DNA from: Bin5 sp965204705
GTDB lineage: Bacteria > Chloroflexota > Anaerolineae > Caldilineales > Caldilineaceae
Assembly: GCA_965204705.1 (NCBI GenBank)
Contig: OZ242006.1
Coordinates: 496,001 to 560,000 of the forward strand
Length of the DNA stretch: 64,000 nucleotides
Direction: 5' to 3'
The translations under genes were made by a program, and so were the position numbers. A model generated the notes under the pieces. That model searched no databases. It was not told where the DNA came from and worked only from the letters and a program-made list of their open reading frames with translations. Shown one piece after another: positions 50,863 to 60,357 of this stretch. How positions within the stretch are numbered: position 1 is the first letter of the stretch; each line of letters begins with the position of its first letter.

Positions 50863-51912
50863 ATGACCGAAAACCAAGCCACAATAGACAATAGTACGCA
50901 GTACGATGTGATCGTGGTCGGCTGCGGAGGGTGGGGGCTGGCGGTCCTAAAAGTGCTCTCCGACATGGGCCTCCGCGTCCTCGGCATCGAGCGCCAGGAG
51001 ATCTGTCAAAACCTCCGCCGCTACATGAAGCATATGGTCATGCACTCAGTTCTCTCCTACATGATTCTGGATCCGGAAGACGCCATTGTGGCCCGCAAAG
51101 GCAACGACCATCACCCGCTCATCGACGAGCTTATTCAGAGCTACAGCGATTTTGCCGTCAAATTCGATCTCCCCATCAAGACCCACCACGAACTCATCGA
51201 CATTGAAGGCGCGAAAGGGGACTTCGAATTGGCCGTACGCGATTCTGAGGGCCGTACTTCCTGCCTGAACGCGAAACGCGTCGTGCTGGCAACCGGTTCC
51301 TACGACGAGCCCAACCTTGCCGGCATACCCGGCGAGCTGAACGGCTCCGTCCAACACTATTTCCACGAATGGGAACACATTAGAGAAAAAAGAGTCCTCT
51401 TCATCGGCGGCGGCTTCTCCTCCGCCGATGGCATCATCGCCCTCTGCCCCCGCAACCAGATCCTCTGGGTCGTGCGCAAATCACCTGACGCGGTCGAGAA
51501 GATGCTCAACGACCAGAAGACCGTCTGGGGCCAGCCCGATGCCCGTGTGGTCAACACCGAAATCATGACAGAAAGCGAGGTCGTCTCGCTGGAGAACAAC
51601 ACTGCCGTCGTGCGCACACCCGGCGGCGGCAAAACCTGGAACTACGATCTCTGCTACATGCTCATCGGCCACAGACCCGACCAGGACCTGTGCTCGCGGC
51701 TCCTCAACGGCAATCTGGAATTCGTTGAAGAAACCTTTGAGTCCTGCGAGCGGCCCGGCGTCTATCTCGTTGGCGCACTCGCCAAGAAACACCTCGAGCA
51801 CATCGGCCTGACGCACAACCTCTGCCCCGACAATGATGGCGTGCGCTACATCGATAACATCCGCTCCGCCATGCAAAAAGAGTTCAACTGCAATCGTCAG
51901 CAAATCAACTGA
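50863..51912 (+). CDS. FAD/NAD(P)-binding oxidoreductase (YpdA/thioredoxin-reductase-like)
   Basis: 349 residues. The FAD-binding Rossmann motif VIVVGCGGWGLAVLKVLSDMG is near residue 15 and the NAD(P) motif VLFIGGGFSSADGI near residue 180. The C-terminal FAD contact is GVYLVGALAKK. No CxxC redox pair was found, so a thioredoxin reductase role is unlikely; the YpdA group or a monooxygenase-like fold fits better. Start at ATG 50863: the open frame before it overlaps the permease gene. In this setting it may oxidise a sugar-derived or methylated intermediate, but this is speculation. Confidence 0.82.
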   Translation: MTENQATIDNSTQYDVIVVGCGGWGLAVLKVLSDMGLRVLGIERQEICQNLRRYMKHMVMHSVLSYMILDPEDAIVARKGNDHHPLIDELIQSYSDFAVKFDLPIKTHHELIDIEGAKGDFELAVRDSEGRTSCLNAKRVVLATGSYDEPNLAGIPGELNGSVQHYFHEWEHIREKRVLFIGGGFSSADGIIALCPRNQILWVVRKSPDAVEKMLNDQKTVWGQPDARVVNTEIMTESEVVSLENNTAVVRTPGGGKTWNYDLCYMLIGHRPDQDLCSRLLNGNLEFVEETFESCERPGVYLVGALAKKHLEHIGLTHNLCPDNDGVRYIDNIRSAMQKEFNCNRQQIN

Positions 51913-51940
51913 CTACTGACCACTAGCCACTGACCACTGG
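51909..51940 (+). repeat. TGACCAC heptamer array before a start codon
   Basis: Four degenerate heptamers (TGACTAC, TGACCAC, TAGCCAC, TGACCAC) lead to a GTGTTCCC tail and the ATG at 51948. Almost the same tail is present at 61611. Confidence 0.75.
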
Positions 51941-51947
51941 TGTTCCC

Positions 51948-52760
51948 ATGCACACGAGCCAGGCACTCCGCTCATCACACTTTGAATACAGGCGCCCAGA
52001 CCCTGGCGGACGCGTCGCCTTCAGCGCCTTCTGCGCTGACTACCACGACCAGGACCGCGTCGGCGTCGTCTCACCCCGCCTCGAAGACGGTGTCCTCCAC
52101 ACAGCCTATGCCCTGCTCGCCCTGACCACAGCCTTCTACGATGTGCAAAGGGCCGCCGGCGGCGACTTCTTCATCTACCCGCAGCATTTCGCCATCATCG
52201 GCCAGGATCCGTCCCCGTTGTCCTCCACACGCGACGACGCCGACCGCGCCGAAAAGATAGGCATCGCCACCGGCGCCGGCCGCCTTGACCTGACCCTCGA
52301 CGAGGCCGGCATCGGCGGCGCCTGGGCCTGGCTCGACGTCTGGCCGGGCGGCAACTGGCACACCGCCGCCATGACCTCCACAGCCATGCTCAAGAAGGTC
52401 TTCGACCTCCACATCAACCGCCTCTTCTGGCCGCAGGACTTCACACCCCCACACAAGCAAGAGCCGGAATCGACAAATGGACAGACTTCGAACGGTCAGT
52501 TGCCCGATTACGCGCTCAGGATCCTGAAATCGCGCCTCAAATCCGTCTACTACTACAAGACATCTGCACCAACCATAGAGATCTGCGCCGATCAACCCGC
52601 CGTGGATATCGTTCAGTTTAGCATCGACAAACTTCCGGCCCCGGTGCGGCAAACGCTGGACCAGGACACGGATCCGCCCAACTCTCCAGCCCTTGAGTCA
52701 TATCGGCAGGTGAGCGTGAACGATTTCCTGGAGGACTTGGAGGCATGTTTCGCCGCCTGA
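51948..52760 (+). CDS. Hypothetical protein
   Basis: 270 residues, no signal peptide or membrane helix. I do not recognise a family. The N-terminal half contains Trp-rich and Gly-rich stretches (GIATGAGRLDLTLDEAGIGGAWAWLDVWPGGNWHTAA), the middle has an FDLHINRLFWPQDFTPP segment, and the C-terminus is acidic (VNDFLEDLEACFAA). It is located between the FAD oxidoreductase and the corrinoid protein, 93 bases before the latter, so it is likely part of the same pathway. It could be a substrate-handling or activation partner. Confidence 0.7.
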   Translation: MHTSQALRSSHFEYRRPDPGGRVAFSAFCADYHDQDRVGVVSPRLEDGVLHTAYALLALTTAFYDVQRAAGGDFFIYPQHFAIIGQDPSPLSSTRDDADRAEKIGIATGAGRLDLTLDEAGIGGAWAWLDVWPGGNWHTAAMTSTAMLKKVFDLHINRLFWPQDFTPPHKQEPESTNGQTSNGQLPDYALRILKSRLKSVYYYKTSAPTIEICADQPAVDIVQFSIDKLPAPVRQTLDQDTDPPNSPALESYRQVSVNDFLEDLEACFAA

Positions 52761-52853
52761 AAAGTTGAACTCGCTGCCGCTTCGCATTTTGAACGCAATA
52801 CGCACTATCGACTACAGAGAGAAGAACCGCCGTCGGAACCGGAGGCACACCAC

Positions 52854-53624
52854 ATGAGCCGTCAAGAAGAGATTAAAAAAGAACTGTACGAATACACGCT
52901 TACAGGACGGGCGCCGATCACCGAAAAGCTCACCCAGGAAGGCATCGATCTGGGGATGGACCCCTTGGAGATCCTTTTCCAGGCACTGATCCCGGCGCTT
53001 CAGGAAGTTGGTCGTCTCTTCGAGATCGGCGAGTACTTTGTGCCCGAGATGATGATCTCCGCCAAAGCGATGCAACGCGCCATGGCCATCCTGCAACCGA
53101 TCCTCGGCGACACCGGTGTCGAACCCGTCGGCAAAGTCCTCATGCTGACCGTCAAGGGCGATGTCCACGATATCGGCAAGAACCTCTGCATCATCATGCT
53201 CGAAGGCGCCGGCTTTGACGTGATCGACATGGGCGTCAACGTCAGCCCGGAGCGCCTGATCGACGCCGTCAACGAACACCAGCCCCAACTGGTCGGCTTC
53301 TCCGCCTTCCTCACCACCACCATGCCCTTCTTCAAGACCAACATCGAAGCGCTGGAGGCGGCCGGCCTCCGCGACAAGGTCAGGGTAATGGTCGGAGGCG
53401 CGCCAATCACCCTGGAATATGCCATGAGCGTCGGCGCCGACGGCTTCGGACCGGACGCCAGCCAGTCCGTCAAGCTGGCCAAACGGCTGATGGTCGACAT
53501 GGGCTATGAGATCGACCAGGATGAAGATAGCGGAACATCCCAAGGGGAATCCGCCATGCGCGCCGCCGTCGACGCCGTCGAAGGCCTGATGCGCAAGGCC
53601 GAAGAGGAGCACGTCAGCGGATAG
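52854..53624 (+). CDS. Corrinoid (cobalamin-binding) methyl-carrier protein, MtaC/MtbC-like
   Basis: 256 residues: an N-terminal four-helix cap (B12-binding_2) and a C-terminal Rossmann B12 domain. The cobalt-ligating motif is intact as DVHDIGKN (D103, H105, G108), followed by FSAFLTTTM and the nucleotide-tail loop VMVGGAPITLEYA. Such proteins accept a methyl group onto cobalamin and pass it to a second methyltransferase. The next gene starts 27 bases after its stop. A URO-D-type methyltransferase lies 4.3 kb downstream. No activation ATPase (RamA/RACE) found in the window. Confidence 0.9.
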   Translation: MSRQEEIKKELYEYTLTGRAPITEKLTQEGIDLGMDPLEILFQALIPALQEVGRLFEIGEYFVPEMMISAKAMQRAMAILQPILGDTGVEPVGKVLMLTVKGDVHDIGKNLCIIMLEGAGFDVIDMGVNVSPERLIDAVNEHQPQLVGFSAFLTTTMPFFKTNIEALEAAGLRDKVRVMVGGAPITLEYAMSVGADGFGPDASQSVKLAKRLMVDMGYEIDQDEDSGTSQGESAMRAAVDAVEGLMRKAEEEHVSG

Positions 53625-53651
53625 TTGCCGCAGAGAACAAGGAAAGTGAGC

Positions 53652-55115
53652 ATGAGCAGCCAGCGAAAAACCGTCCGTCCCCGCATCGGGATCTTTGGTA
53701 TCGGCCTCGGGGAGTACTGGCCCCAATTTCCCGGCCTGAAAGAGCAACTCGAAGGCTACCAGGCCCGCGTCGAAAGCCGCGTCGGCCAGTGGGCCGATGT
53801 CGTCAGCGCCGGCCTGGTCGATTCCGCGCCCAAGGGGCGGGCAGCCGGAGACCTCTTCCAGCGTGAGCAGGTCGACATGGTCTACTGCTACGTCGGCACC
53901 TATGCCACCAGTTCAACCGTCCTGCCCGCCGTTCAGATCCCCCAAGTCCCCGTCCTCGTCCTCAATCTCCAACCCTCCGCCGCGCTCGACTACGCCAACA
54001 CCGACACCAAAGAGTGGCTGGCAAACTGCTGTGCCTGCTGCGTTCCCGAGCTCAGTTCGGTTTTCCACCGTTGCGATATCGATTTCCACGTCGTCTCCGG
54101 CATGTTGGACGAGGAAGAGGGCTGCGAAGAGCCCGCCCGCCGCGCCTGGGCCGAAATCCAGGACTGGACCCAAGCCGCCGGCGCCCTCCGTACCCTGCGC
54201 CGCAGCCGCATGGGTTTCCTCGGCCACACCTACCCCGGCATGCTCGACATGTACAGCGACTTCACCCAGCACCACGGTCAACTCGGCACCCACGTCGAGA
54301 TCCTGGAGATGTGCGACCTGGCGCAGTTGGTCAACAGCGCAACCCCGGCCGCGCTCAAAGCCAAGGAGGAGGAGGCGCTCGCCATATTTGATCTCGCCGA
54401 AGACTCACCCTCCGATCCTCTTGCGACGCGGCCTTCAGCAGAGGCGCTCGACTGGGCCTACCGCGTCGCCGTCGGCCTCGACGGCCTCGTCGCCGACTTC
54501 GATCTCGACGGCCTCACCTACTACTATCGCGGGCTCGACGGCAATGAATATACACAAATTGCGGCCGGATTCGCGCTCGGTTGTTCACTGCTAACCGCAC
54601 GCGGCGTACCCTGCAGCGGCGAAGGCGACCTGAAGAACTGCCAGGTGATGAAAGTCGTCGACACCTTCGGCGCCGGCGGCAGCTACTCCGAGGTCACGGC
54701 CATGGACTTCCGCGAAGAGTTTATCCTCGCCGGCCACGACGGCCCCTTCCACATCGACATCGCCGAAGGGCGCCCCCTGCTGCGCGGACTCGCCCTCTAC
54801 CACGGCAAGCAAGGCGAAGGCGTCGGCGTCGAAACGCAAGTCAAACACGGGCCCGTCACCGTGCTCTCCATGACCCAGACCCGCCAAGGCAATCTCAAGC
54901 TCCTGGCAGCCGAGGCCGAGAGCATACCCGGCCCCGTCCTCCAGATCGGCAACACCGACAGCCGCCTCAAATTCTCACTCGGCCCGGCTGACTTCATCAA
55001 CGCTTGGTGCAAAGAGGGCCCCACACACCATTTCGCCCTCGGCGTCGGCAACATCCTGCCCAAAATAGAAAAATTCGCCAGCATCGCCAATCTCGAACTC
55101 AAAGTAGTCTGCTAA
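53652..55115 (+). CDS. L-arabinose/L-fucose isomerase-like protein
   Basis: 487 residues of the AraA/FucI superfamily: RIGIFGIGLGEYWPQFPGL at the start, a middle domain with MVYCYVGTYATSSTVLPAVQ, and a C-terminal FucI-like domain (GYSEVTAMDF, GHDGPFHIDIAEGRPLLR). Metal-ligand residues could not be aligned with certainty. ATG 53652 has AAGGAAAGTGAGC before it; the open frame starts at a TTG at 53625. The short gap to the corrinoid gene implies co-translation. Converts an aldose to a ketose, likely a deoxy or methylated pentose/hexose in this setting; substrate inferred only. Confidence 0.83.
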   Translation: MSSQRKTVRPRIGIFGIGLGEYWPQFPGLKEQLEGYQARVESRVGQWADVVSAGLVDSAPKGRAAGDLFQREQVDMVYCYVGTYATSSTVLPAVQIPQVPVLVLNLQPSAALDYANTDTKEWLANCCACCVPELSSVFHRCDIDFHVVSGMLDEEEGCEEPARRAWAEIQDWTQAAGALRTLRRSRMGFLGHTYPGMLDMYSDFTQHHGQLGTHVEILEMCDLAQLVNSATPAALKAKEEEALAIFDLAEDSPSDPLATRPSAEALDWAYRVAVGLDGLVADFDLDGLTYYYRGLDGNEYTQIAAGFALGCSLLTARGVPCSGEGDLKNCQVMKVVDTFGAGGSYSEVTAMDFREEFILAGHDGPFHIDIAEGRPLLRGLALYHGKQGEGVGVETQVKHGPVTVLSMTQTRQGNLKLLAAEAESIPGPVLQIGNTDSRLKFSLGPADFINAWCKEGPTHHFALGVGNILPKIEKFASIANLELKVVC

Positions 55116-55123
55116 AACCCCGT

Positions 55124-55147
55124 AGGGGCAACCCTTGTGGTTGCCCT
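55124..55147. repeat. GTAGGGGC palindromic repeat
   Basis: GGGGCAACC, CTTGT, GGTTGCCC in the gap between the isomerase-like gene and the rhamnosidase. Same family as the element at 42013. Confidence 0.65.
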
Positions 55148-55182
55148 CCTGGCCGCTCAAATTCAAGAACTCACCGAAAACA

Positions 55183-57888
55183 ATGATCACCCCAACCGAC
55201 CTCACCACCGAATACGCGCCCAACCCCATCAACATCGACACCCCCCAGCCCCGTTTCGGCTGGCTCCTCCAATCCGACCGCCGCAACCAGTCCCAATCCG
55301 CCTACCAGATCCTCGTCGCCACCAGCCCCGAAGACCTCCGCGCCAACCGCGCCGACAAATGGGACAGCGGCAAGGTGTCATCCGACCGCTCCGTCAACGT
55401 CCCCTACGCCGGCGACAGCCTCGCCAGCGACGAAACCTGCTACTGGCAGGTCCGCGCATGGGACCAGGACGACCACCCCAGCACCTACAGCGAACCCACC
55501 GCCTTCTCCATGGGCCTGCTCCACGAAAGCGACTGGACCGGCCACTGGATCGGCGCGCCCACCGAAGTCGCCTCTCCCCTCCTGCGCAACGAGTTCGACC
55601 TGGCCCAGTCGGTCAGCCGCGCCCGCCTCCACATCTCAGGCCTCGGCTGGTACGAGCTCTACCTAAACGGCCAGCGCGTCGGCGACCACGTCCTCGACCC
55701 CGCCACAAGCGAATACACAGAGCGCGTCCTTTACGTGACCTACGACGTGACCGAGCAGCTGCAAACCGGCGCCAATGCCGTCGGCGTCATGCTCGGCAAC
55801 GGCTGGTTCTGCGAACCCGGCTGGGAGCACCGCTACGGCGACTCCCCCCGCCTGCGCCTGCAGCTGAACGTCGAGTTCGCCGACGGCAGCACAACTTCCG
55901 TCGTATCCGGCCCCGGCTGGAAAACCGCCCCCGGTCCCATCACCCGCAACGACCTCTATGGCGGTGAGACCTACGACGCCCGCCGCGAGCAATCCGGCTG
56001 GGCATCGCCCTCCTTTGACGACGCCCACTGGGACGCGGCTGTCGACAAAGATGCCCCCGGGGGCCGTATGGTGGCTCAGGTGATGCCGCCCATCCGCGTC
56101 AACATGAATCTGAAGCCGGTACACATAAGCCGGCCCAAGGAAGACGTCCACGTCTACGACCTTGGCCAGCTCTTCGGCGGCTGGGCCAACCTGCGGCTCA
56201 GTGGCGAACGCGGCGCCACAGTAACCATCAAGTATGCCTGCCAGCTCCTCGAAGAGAGCGGACTCGTCGATCAGGAATCCGGAGAATTCTACTTTCGCCA
56301 TCGTTCCCGCGCGAGCGCCCACGAAGAAGGCGACGAGGTCGACGTCTACATCCTCAAGGGCGACCCGGACGGCGAGACCTATGAACCGCGCTTCACCTAT
56401 CACCCCGTGCGCTACGTCCAGGTCGAAAGCGACGGCCCCATCACCATCGAAGATCTCCAGGGCCATGTTGTCTATTCGGACGTGGACCTCTCCGGCGGCT
56501 TCGAATGCTCCAATCCGACCTTCAACCGTATCCACGAACTGGTGCATTGGACCGTTACCAACGGGCTTTTCGGCATTCCGCTCGACTGCCTGCACCGCGA
56601 GCACTGGGCCTGGACCGACCCGGCCACCATCGCCTCATCGCTCTACCCCCGCAAGCACATGCCCCGCTTCTGGACCAAGTGGCTCGACGACATCAAGGAC
56701 GCCCAGTACGACGACGGCCGCGTCCCCGACATCTGCCCCAACTACGTCCAGCGGCCCGATCCCGACCCGGCCTGGGGCGGCAACTACCCCATCCTCGTCT
56801 GGTATCTCTACCAGTACTTCGACGACAGCCGCCTCCTCGCAGAGCACTACGAACCCATCCGCCTCTGGACCGACTATCTCACCTCCGTCGCCGAGAATCA
56901 CATCGTCAGTGAAGGCCACTACGGCGACCACATGCTGCCCGGCGCCGCTCCCGGCGAAGAGGAGTTCGTCTCCTCCGAGACGCCGCCGCCCCTGCTCTGG
57001 ACCGGCTATTACTACCTCAACGCTGCCATCGTCTCCAAAGTCGCCGCCCTGCTCGGAAAGGAAGAAGAAGCCGCGCACTACAGTAGCCTGGCGACACAGA
57101 TCAAGGACGCCCTCAACCACGAATGGCTCGACCCCGCCGCCCACCGCTACGCGACCGGTTCACAGACCGCCAACCTCTACCCGCTCGCCCTCGGCATCGT
57201 GCCCCCGGCCAGCGAAGCCGGCGTCGTCCAGGACATCGTCCACAACATCGTCGACACGTGGGGCGGCCACCACCACACCGGCAACACCGGCGTCACCTGC
57301 CTCGTCGACACTCTGACCCAGCACGGCCAGGGCGAAGTCCTCCACGACCTCGTCGCCACCCCCACCTATCCCGGCTGGGGCTACATGGTCGAACAGGGCG
57401 CTACCACCATCTGGGAGTCCTGGAGCCTGCAGAGCACCGTCGGCGCCGCCGAAAGTATGATCATGTGGGCCTCCATCGACGAGTTCTTCTACAACGACCT
57501 TGCCGGCATCAAAGGCCCCGACTACCACGGACCCGCATTCATGACGCCCGGCTTCCGTGAAATCCAAATCGAGCCACACCCCCTCGGTGACCTCGAACAC
57601 GCCGGCGCCGACCTCACCACCGTGCGCGGCCGGATCTCCTCCCACTGGCGCCGCACCGACCGCTCATTCACACTCGAAGTCACCATCCCGGTCAACAGCA
57701 CCGCCCGCGTCAGCCTACCCACACTGGACCTGACCAACGTGTCCATCAGCGAAAGCGGCAACGCCATCTGGCAAAACAACGCCTACCTCTCAGGCCGCGA
57801 CGGCATCACATCCGCCGTTGCCCGCGCCGGCTTCATCGACGTCAACGTCGGCTCCGGCACCTATCATTTCGAACTCACAGGCTCTTAA
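55183..57888 (+). CDS. Alpha-L-rhamnosidase, GH78
   Basis: 901 residues, no signal peptide. Order: N-terminal Fn3-like (NINIDTPQPRFGWLLQ), Bac_rhamnosid_N (LYLNGQRVGDHVLDPATSEY), beta domain (YDLGQLFGGWANLRL), then the alpha/alpha barrel from about residue 440 (NPTFNRIHELVHWTVTNGLF). The family DCPxRExxGWTGDA motif reads DCLHREHWAWTDPA: Pro and Gly are changed and the third acid lies one residue early. Removes terminal L-rhamnose from glycans or glycosides. ATG 55183 is the best start; the earlier open frame is in the palindrome. Follows the isomerase-like gene in the operon. Confidence 0.9.
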   Translation: MITPTDLTTEYAPNPINIDTPQPRFGWLLQSDRRNQSQSAYQILVATSPEDLRANRADKWDSGKVSSDRSVNVPYAGDSLASDETCYWQVRAWDQDDHPSTYSEPTAFSMGLLHESDWTGHWIGAPTEVASPLLRNEFDLAQSVSRARLHISGLGWYELYLNGQRVGDHVLDPATSEYTERVLYVTYDVTEQLQTGANAVGVMLGNGWFCEPGWEHRYGDSPRLRLQLNVEFADGSTTSVVSGPGWKTAPGPITRNDLYGGETYDARREQSGWASPSFDDAHWDAAVDKDAPGGRMVAQVMPPIRVNMNLKPVHISRPKEDVHVYDLGQLFGGWANLRLSGERGATVTIKYACQLLEESGLVDQESGEFYFRHRSRASAHEEGDEVDVYILKGDPDGETYEPRFTYHPVRYVQVESDGPITIEDLQGHVVYSDVDLSGGFECSNPTFNRIHELVHWTVTNGLFGIPLDCLHREHWAWTDPATIASSLYPRKHMPRFWTKWLDDIKDAQYDDGRVPDICPNYVQRPDPDPAWGGNYPILVWYLYQYFDDSRLLAEHYEPIRLWTDYLTSVAENHIVSEGHYGDHMLPGAAPGEEEFVSSETPPPLLWTGYYYLNAAIVSKVAALLGKEEEAAHYSSLATQIKDALNHEWLDPAAHRYATGSQTANLYPLALGIVPPASEAGVVQDIVHNIVDTWGGHHHTGNTGVTCLVDTLTQHGQGEVLHDLVATPTYPGWGYMVEQGATTIWESWSLQSTVGAAESMIMWASIDEFFYNDLAGIKGPDYHGPAFMTPGFREIQIEPHPLGDLEHAGADLTTVRGRISSHWRRTDRSFTLEVTIPVNSTARVSLPTLDLTNVSISESGNAIWQNNAYLSGRDGITSAVARAGFIDVNVGSGTYHFELTGS

Positions 57889-57891
57889 GCT

Positions 57892-57930
57892 GCCACTGAC
57901 CACTGATCACTGACCACCGACCACTGCAGT
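57892..57930 (+). repeat. TGACCAC heptamer array before a ribosome site
   Basis: Five to six heptamers (TGCCACTGACCAC, TGATCAC, TGACCAC, CGACCAC) followed by TGCAG and an AAGGAG site. The next gene starts at 57948. Confidence 0.8.
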
Positions 57931-57947
57931 TAAAAAGGAGCAGGATC

Positions 57948-59081
57948 TTGCAGGAAATGACATCGCTCGAACGATTTATGGCCGCCATCAACGGCGACCC
58001 CATGGACAAGTACCCTGCCCTCAACGTGTCCCCCAATTGGTCGATGATGCCGCACTGGCCGGAGGTCCTGGGACTGAACTTCCTCCATCTGTCACATGGC
58101 ACCGATGAGCAGCGACTGAAGTTCTACGACGTTCTCCATGATGATCTCGGTCTCGACTATATCCCCTGCGGCACCGGCAAACCCTACGGCCAGCGCGGTA
58201 AACAGTATGTCACCGAGGAGGACGGCGTGCCCGTGCTCGTCGACACCGGCTCGCGTACCAAGACCCGCTACCATGAATTCCCGCCCGACCTCCCGCCCGA
58301 AGAGCCGCTCTTCGAGACCGCCGCCGACGTCGAGCGCCTCGATCCGCCGCCCACCGCCGAGGAGATGCTGGCGACCGGCGCCTACGACTTCACCAGGAAG
58401 TTGATGGAGCATTTCGACGACACCGTCTTCCTCTATATGGGAGACATGGCCCCCTTCCCCACCTCCTTCTACATGCTCAGCTACGACAAGCTTTTCGACG
58501 CCATGTTCTTCCAGAAGGACCTCGTCTTCGCGCTCATGGACCGCCACGAAGAGGTCATCCGCCAGCAGTGCCGGCTGGCCAGAATGCTCGGCGTGCACGG
58601 CTACCAGCTCATGCAGTGGTTCGCGTCCGCCGATATGATCTCCGATGATCACTACGTCGAATTCGCCCTGCCCGGTGAGATCAAGTCCTTCCAGTACATC
58701 CACGACGAAGGCCTCATCAGTAGCATGGCTCTCATGGGCTGGATCGAACCCCGCCTGCCGCATCTGGCCAAGCTCGACTTCCACTGCATTCAGGTCGAAT
58801 GTGGACTGAAAAACTACTCAAACGATATCGTCAACGTCCGCCAGGCCCTCGGCGAAGAGGTCTGTATCTACTCCAACTCCCACGCCATCACCGTCATCGA
58901 GCAAGGCGACGAGGATCTCTGGCGCGAAGACGCCCACCACCAGGCCAAGGCCATCGGCAAACAAAAACGCTTCGGCATCGGGCACGGCACGCCCACCACC
59001 TGGAAAACCTCCCCCGCCAGGTACCGCCGCTACATCGATTTCATGCGCAGCGAACTGGCGTCAATCGTCCCGCCGAACTGA
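57948..59081 (+). CDS. URO-D family methyltransferase (MtaA-like, corrinoid-associated)
   Basis: 377 residues of the uroporphyrinogen-decarboxylase superfamily. The MtaA-type zinc HxC motif is in LDFHCIQVECGL near residue 285. The expected third ligand, a Cys near the C-terminus, is replaced at IGHGTPTTW, where His could serve. Opening TSLERFMAAINGDPMDKYPAL is typical. It would move a methyl group between a corrinoid protein and a thiol or folate acceptor. TTG at 57948 has an AAGGAG site seven bases upstream, so I prefer it to the internal ATG. Corrinoid protein lies upstream in the same cluster. Confidence 0.83.
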   Translation: MQEMTSLERFMAAINGDPMDKYPALNVSPNWSMMPHWPEVLGLNFLHLSHGTDEQRLKFYDVLHDDLGLDYIPCGTGKPYGQRGKQYVTEEDGVPVLVDTGSRTKTRYHEFPPDLPPEEPLFETAADVERLDPPPTAEEMLATGAYDFTRKLMEHFDDTVFLYMGDMAPFPTSFYMLSYDKLFDAMFFQKDLVFALMDRHEEVIRQQCRLARMLGVHGYQLMQWFASADMISDDHYVEFALPGEIKSFQYIHDEGLISSMALMGWIEPRLPHLAKLDFHCIQVECGLKNYSNDIVNVRQALGEEVCIYSNSHAITVIEQGDEDLWREDAHHQAKAIGKQKRFGIGHGTPTTWKTSPARYRRYIDFMRSELASIVPPN

Positions 59082-59107
59082 CCACTAACCACTGATCACT
59101 GTTCACC
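59078..59107 (+). repeat. Heptamer array before a start codon
   Basis: TGACCAC, TAACCAC, TGATCAC, then TGTTCACC and the ATG at 59108. It begins inside the stop codon of the previous gene. Confidence 0.75.
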
Positions 59108-60283
59108 ATGAGGATCACCCGCCTGGAGACGATCCGGCTGGGTCGCCACCCCCACTCCCTCTGGCTGCGCATCCACACCGACGACGGCCTCATCGGCCTG
59201 GGCGAGACCTCCTACGCGCCCCGCGCCGTCAGCGCCCTCATCCACGACGAGCTCGCACCTCTGCTCCGCCGCCGCAGCCCCCTCGACATCGAACGCCACT
59301 GGCACACCATGTTCGCCCACGTCAACGGCTACGGCTTCGGCGGCGCCGAAACCCGCGCCATCAGCGCCGTCGACATCGCCCTCTGGGACATCGCCGGCCA
59401 GTACACGGGCCAACCCATCTACAACCTCCTCGGCGGCCGCAGCCGCGACCGCATCCCCATCTACAATACCTGCCTCGGCCACGGACCCCACCAGGACTAC
59501 CGCACCTGGACGAACGGCCGCGCCGGTCAACTGGCCGCAGACCTGCGCCAACAGGGCATCAAGGCCATGAAGATCTGGCCCTTCGACCTGCCGTCCGGTC
59601 CTGCGGACGCGGAAACAGGCGCACCCGGCCCGGTGCGCCACTACCTCGACAAAGATACGCTGCAAAGGGGTGTCGCCTGCGTAGAAGAGATTCGCGCCGC
59701 CGTCGGCGACAGTATGGCCATCGCCATCGAGGGCAACGCCCGCTGGAACCTGCCCGCGGCCATCAAAATCGCCCGCGCCCTGGAGCCCTACAACATTATG
59801 TGGCTGGAGGAGATGATCCCGCCCGACAACGTCGAATCCTATGCCCGCCTCAAGGCCGAGAGCCGCATCCCACTCTGCGTCAGCGAGCGCCTCTTCACCC
59901 GCTTCGGCTTCCGCCGCGTCGTCGAGGCCAGCGCCGCCGACATCATCATGCCCGACATATCCTGGACCGGCGGCATCAGCGAAACCCGCAAGATCTGCGC
60001 CCAGGCCGACACCTACTACCTGCCCGTCACCGGCCACGACGCCACCGGCCCCGTCGCCCTCTGGGCCGCCGCCCACCTCATGCTCCACGTCCCCAACGCC
60101 ATGATTCTTGAAACCGTGCGCGCCTACTACAACGGCTGGTACAACGACATAGTCACCGAGCCCATCCCCATCAACGAAGGCACACTCTCACTGCCCGACA
60201 AGCCCGGCCTCGGAGTCGCCCTGCGCGAGGAAGTATTGGGTTGGCCCGACGCACGGATTGAGCATGTTAATCTGGAAGACTAG
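59108..60283 (+). CDS. Mandelate racemase/muconate lactonizing enzyme (enolase superfamily)
   Basis: 391 residues. The N-terminal capping domain is followed by the barrel. The Lys pair lies in GIKAMKIWPF. Metal ligands fall in AIEGNARWNL, WLEEMIPPDN and LCVSERLFTRFGF; the first is Glu rather than the usual Asp. The catalytic His is in VTGHDATGP. The pattern resembles sugar-acid dehydratases of the gluconate/fuconate/galactonate type. In this setting it could dehydrate a rhamnonate- or fuconate-like acid. Follows the URO-D gene by 26 bases. Confidence 0.88.
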   Translation: MRITRLETIRLGRHPHSLWLRIHTDDGLIGLGETSYAPRAVSALIHDELAPLLRRRSPLDIERHWHTMFAHVNGYGFGGAETRAISAVDIALWDIAGQYTGQPIYNLLGGRSRDRIPIYNTCLGHGPHQDYRTWTNGRAGQLAADLRQQGIKAMKIWPFDLPSGPADAETGAPGPVRHYLDKDTLQRGVACVEEIRAAVGDSMAIAIEGNARWNLPAAIKIARALEPYNIMWLEEMIPPDNVESYARLKAESRIPLCVSERLFTRFGFRRVVEASAADIIMPDISWTGGISETRKICAQADTYYLPVTGHDATGPVALWAAAHLMLHVPNAMILETVRAYYNGWYNDIVTEPIPINEGTLSLPDKPGLGVALREEVLGWPDARIEHVNLED

Positions 60284-60357
60284 GTGGATACGCCTCAACC
60301 TCACCAGCCATCCGCTTGGCTGGCTCTCTGGATCTACTGCAATATATCATGGCCCGA

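Noticed and set aside
60284..60357. Toxin gene next to the antitoxin at 60358
   Set aside because: The 74 bases cannot hold a toxin gene and no open frame fits.
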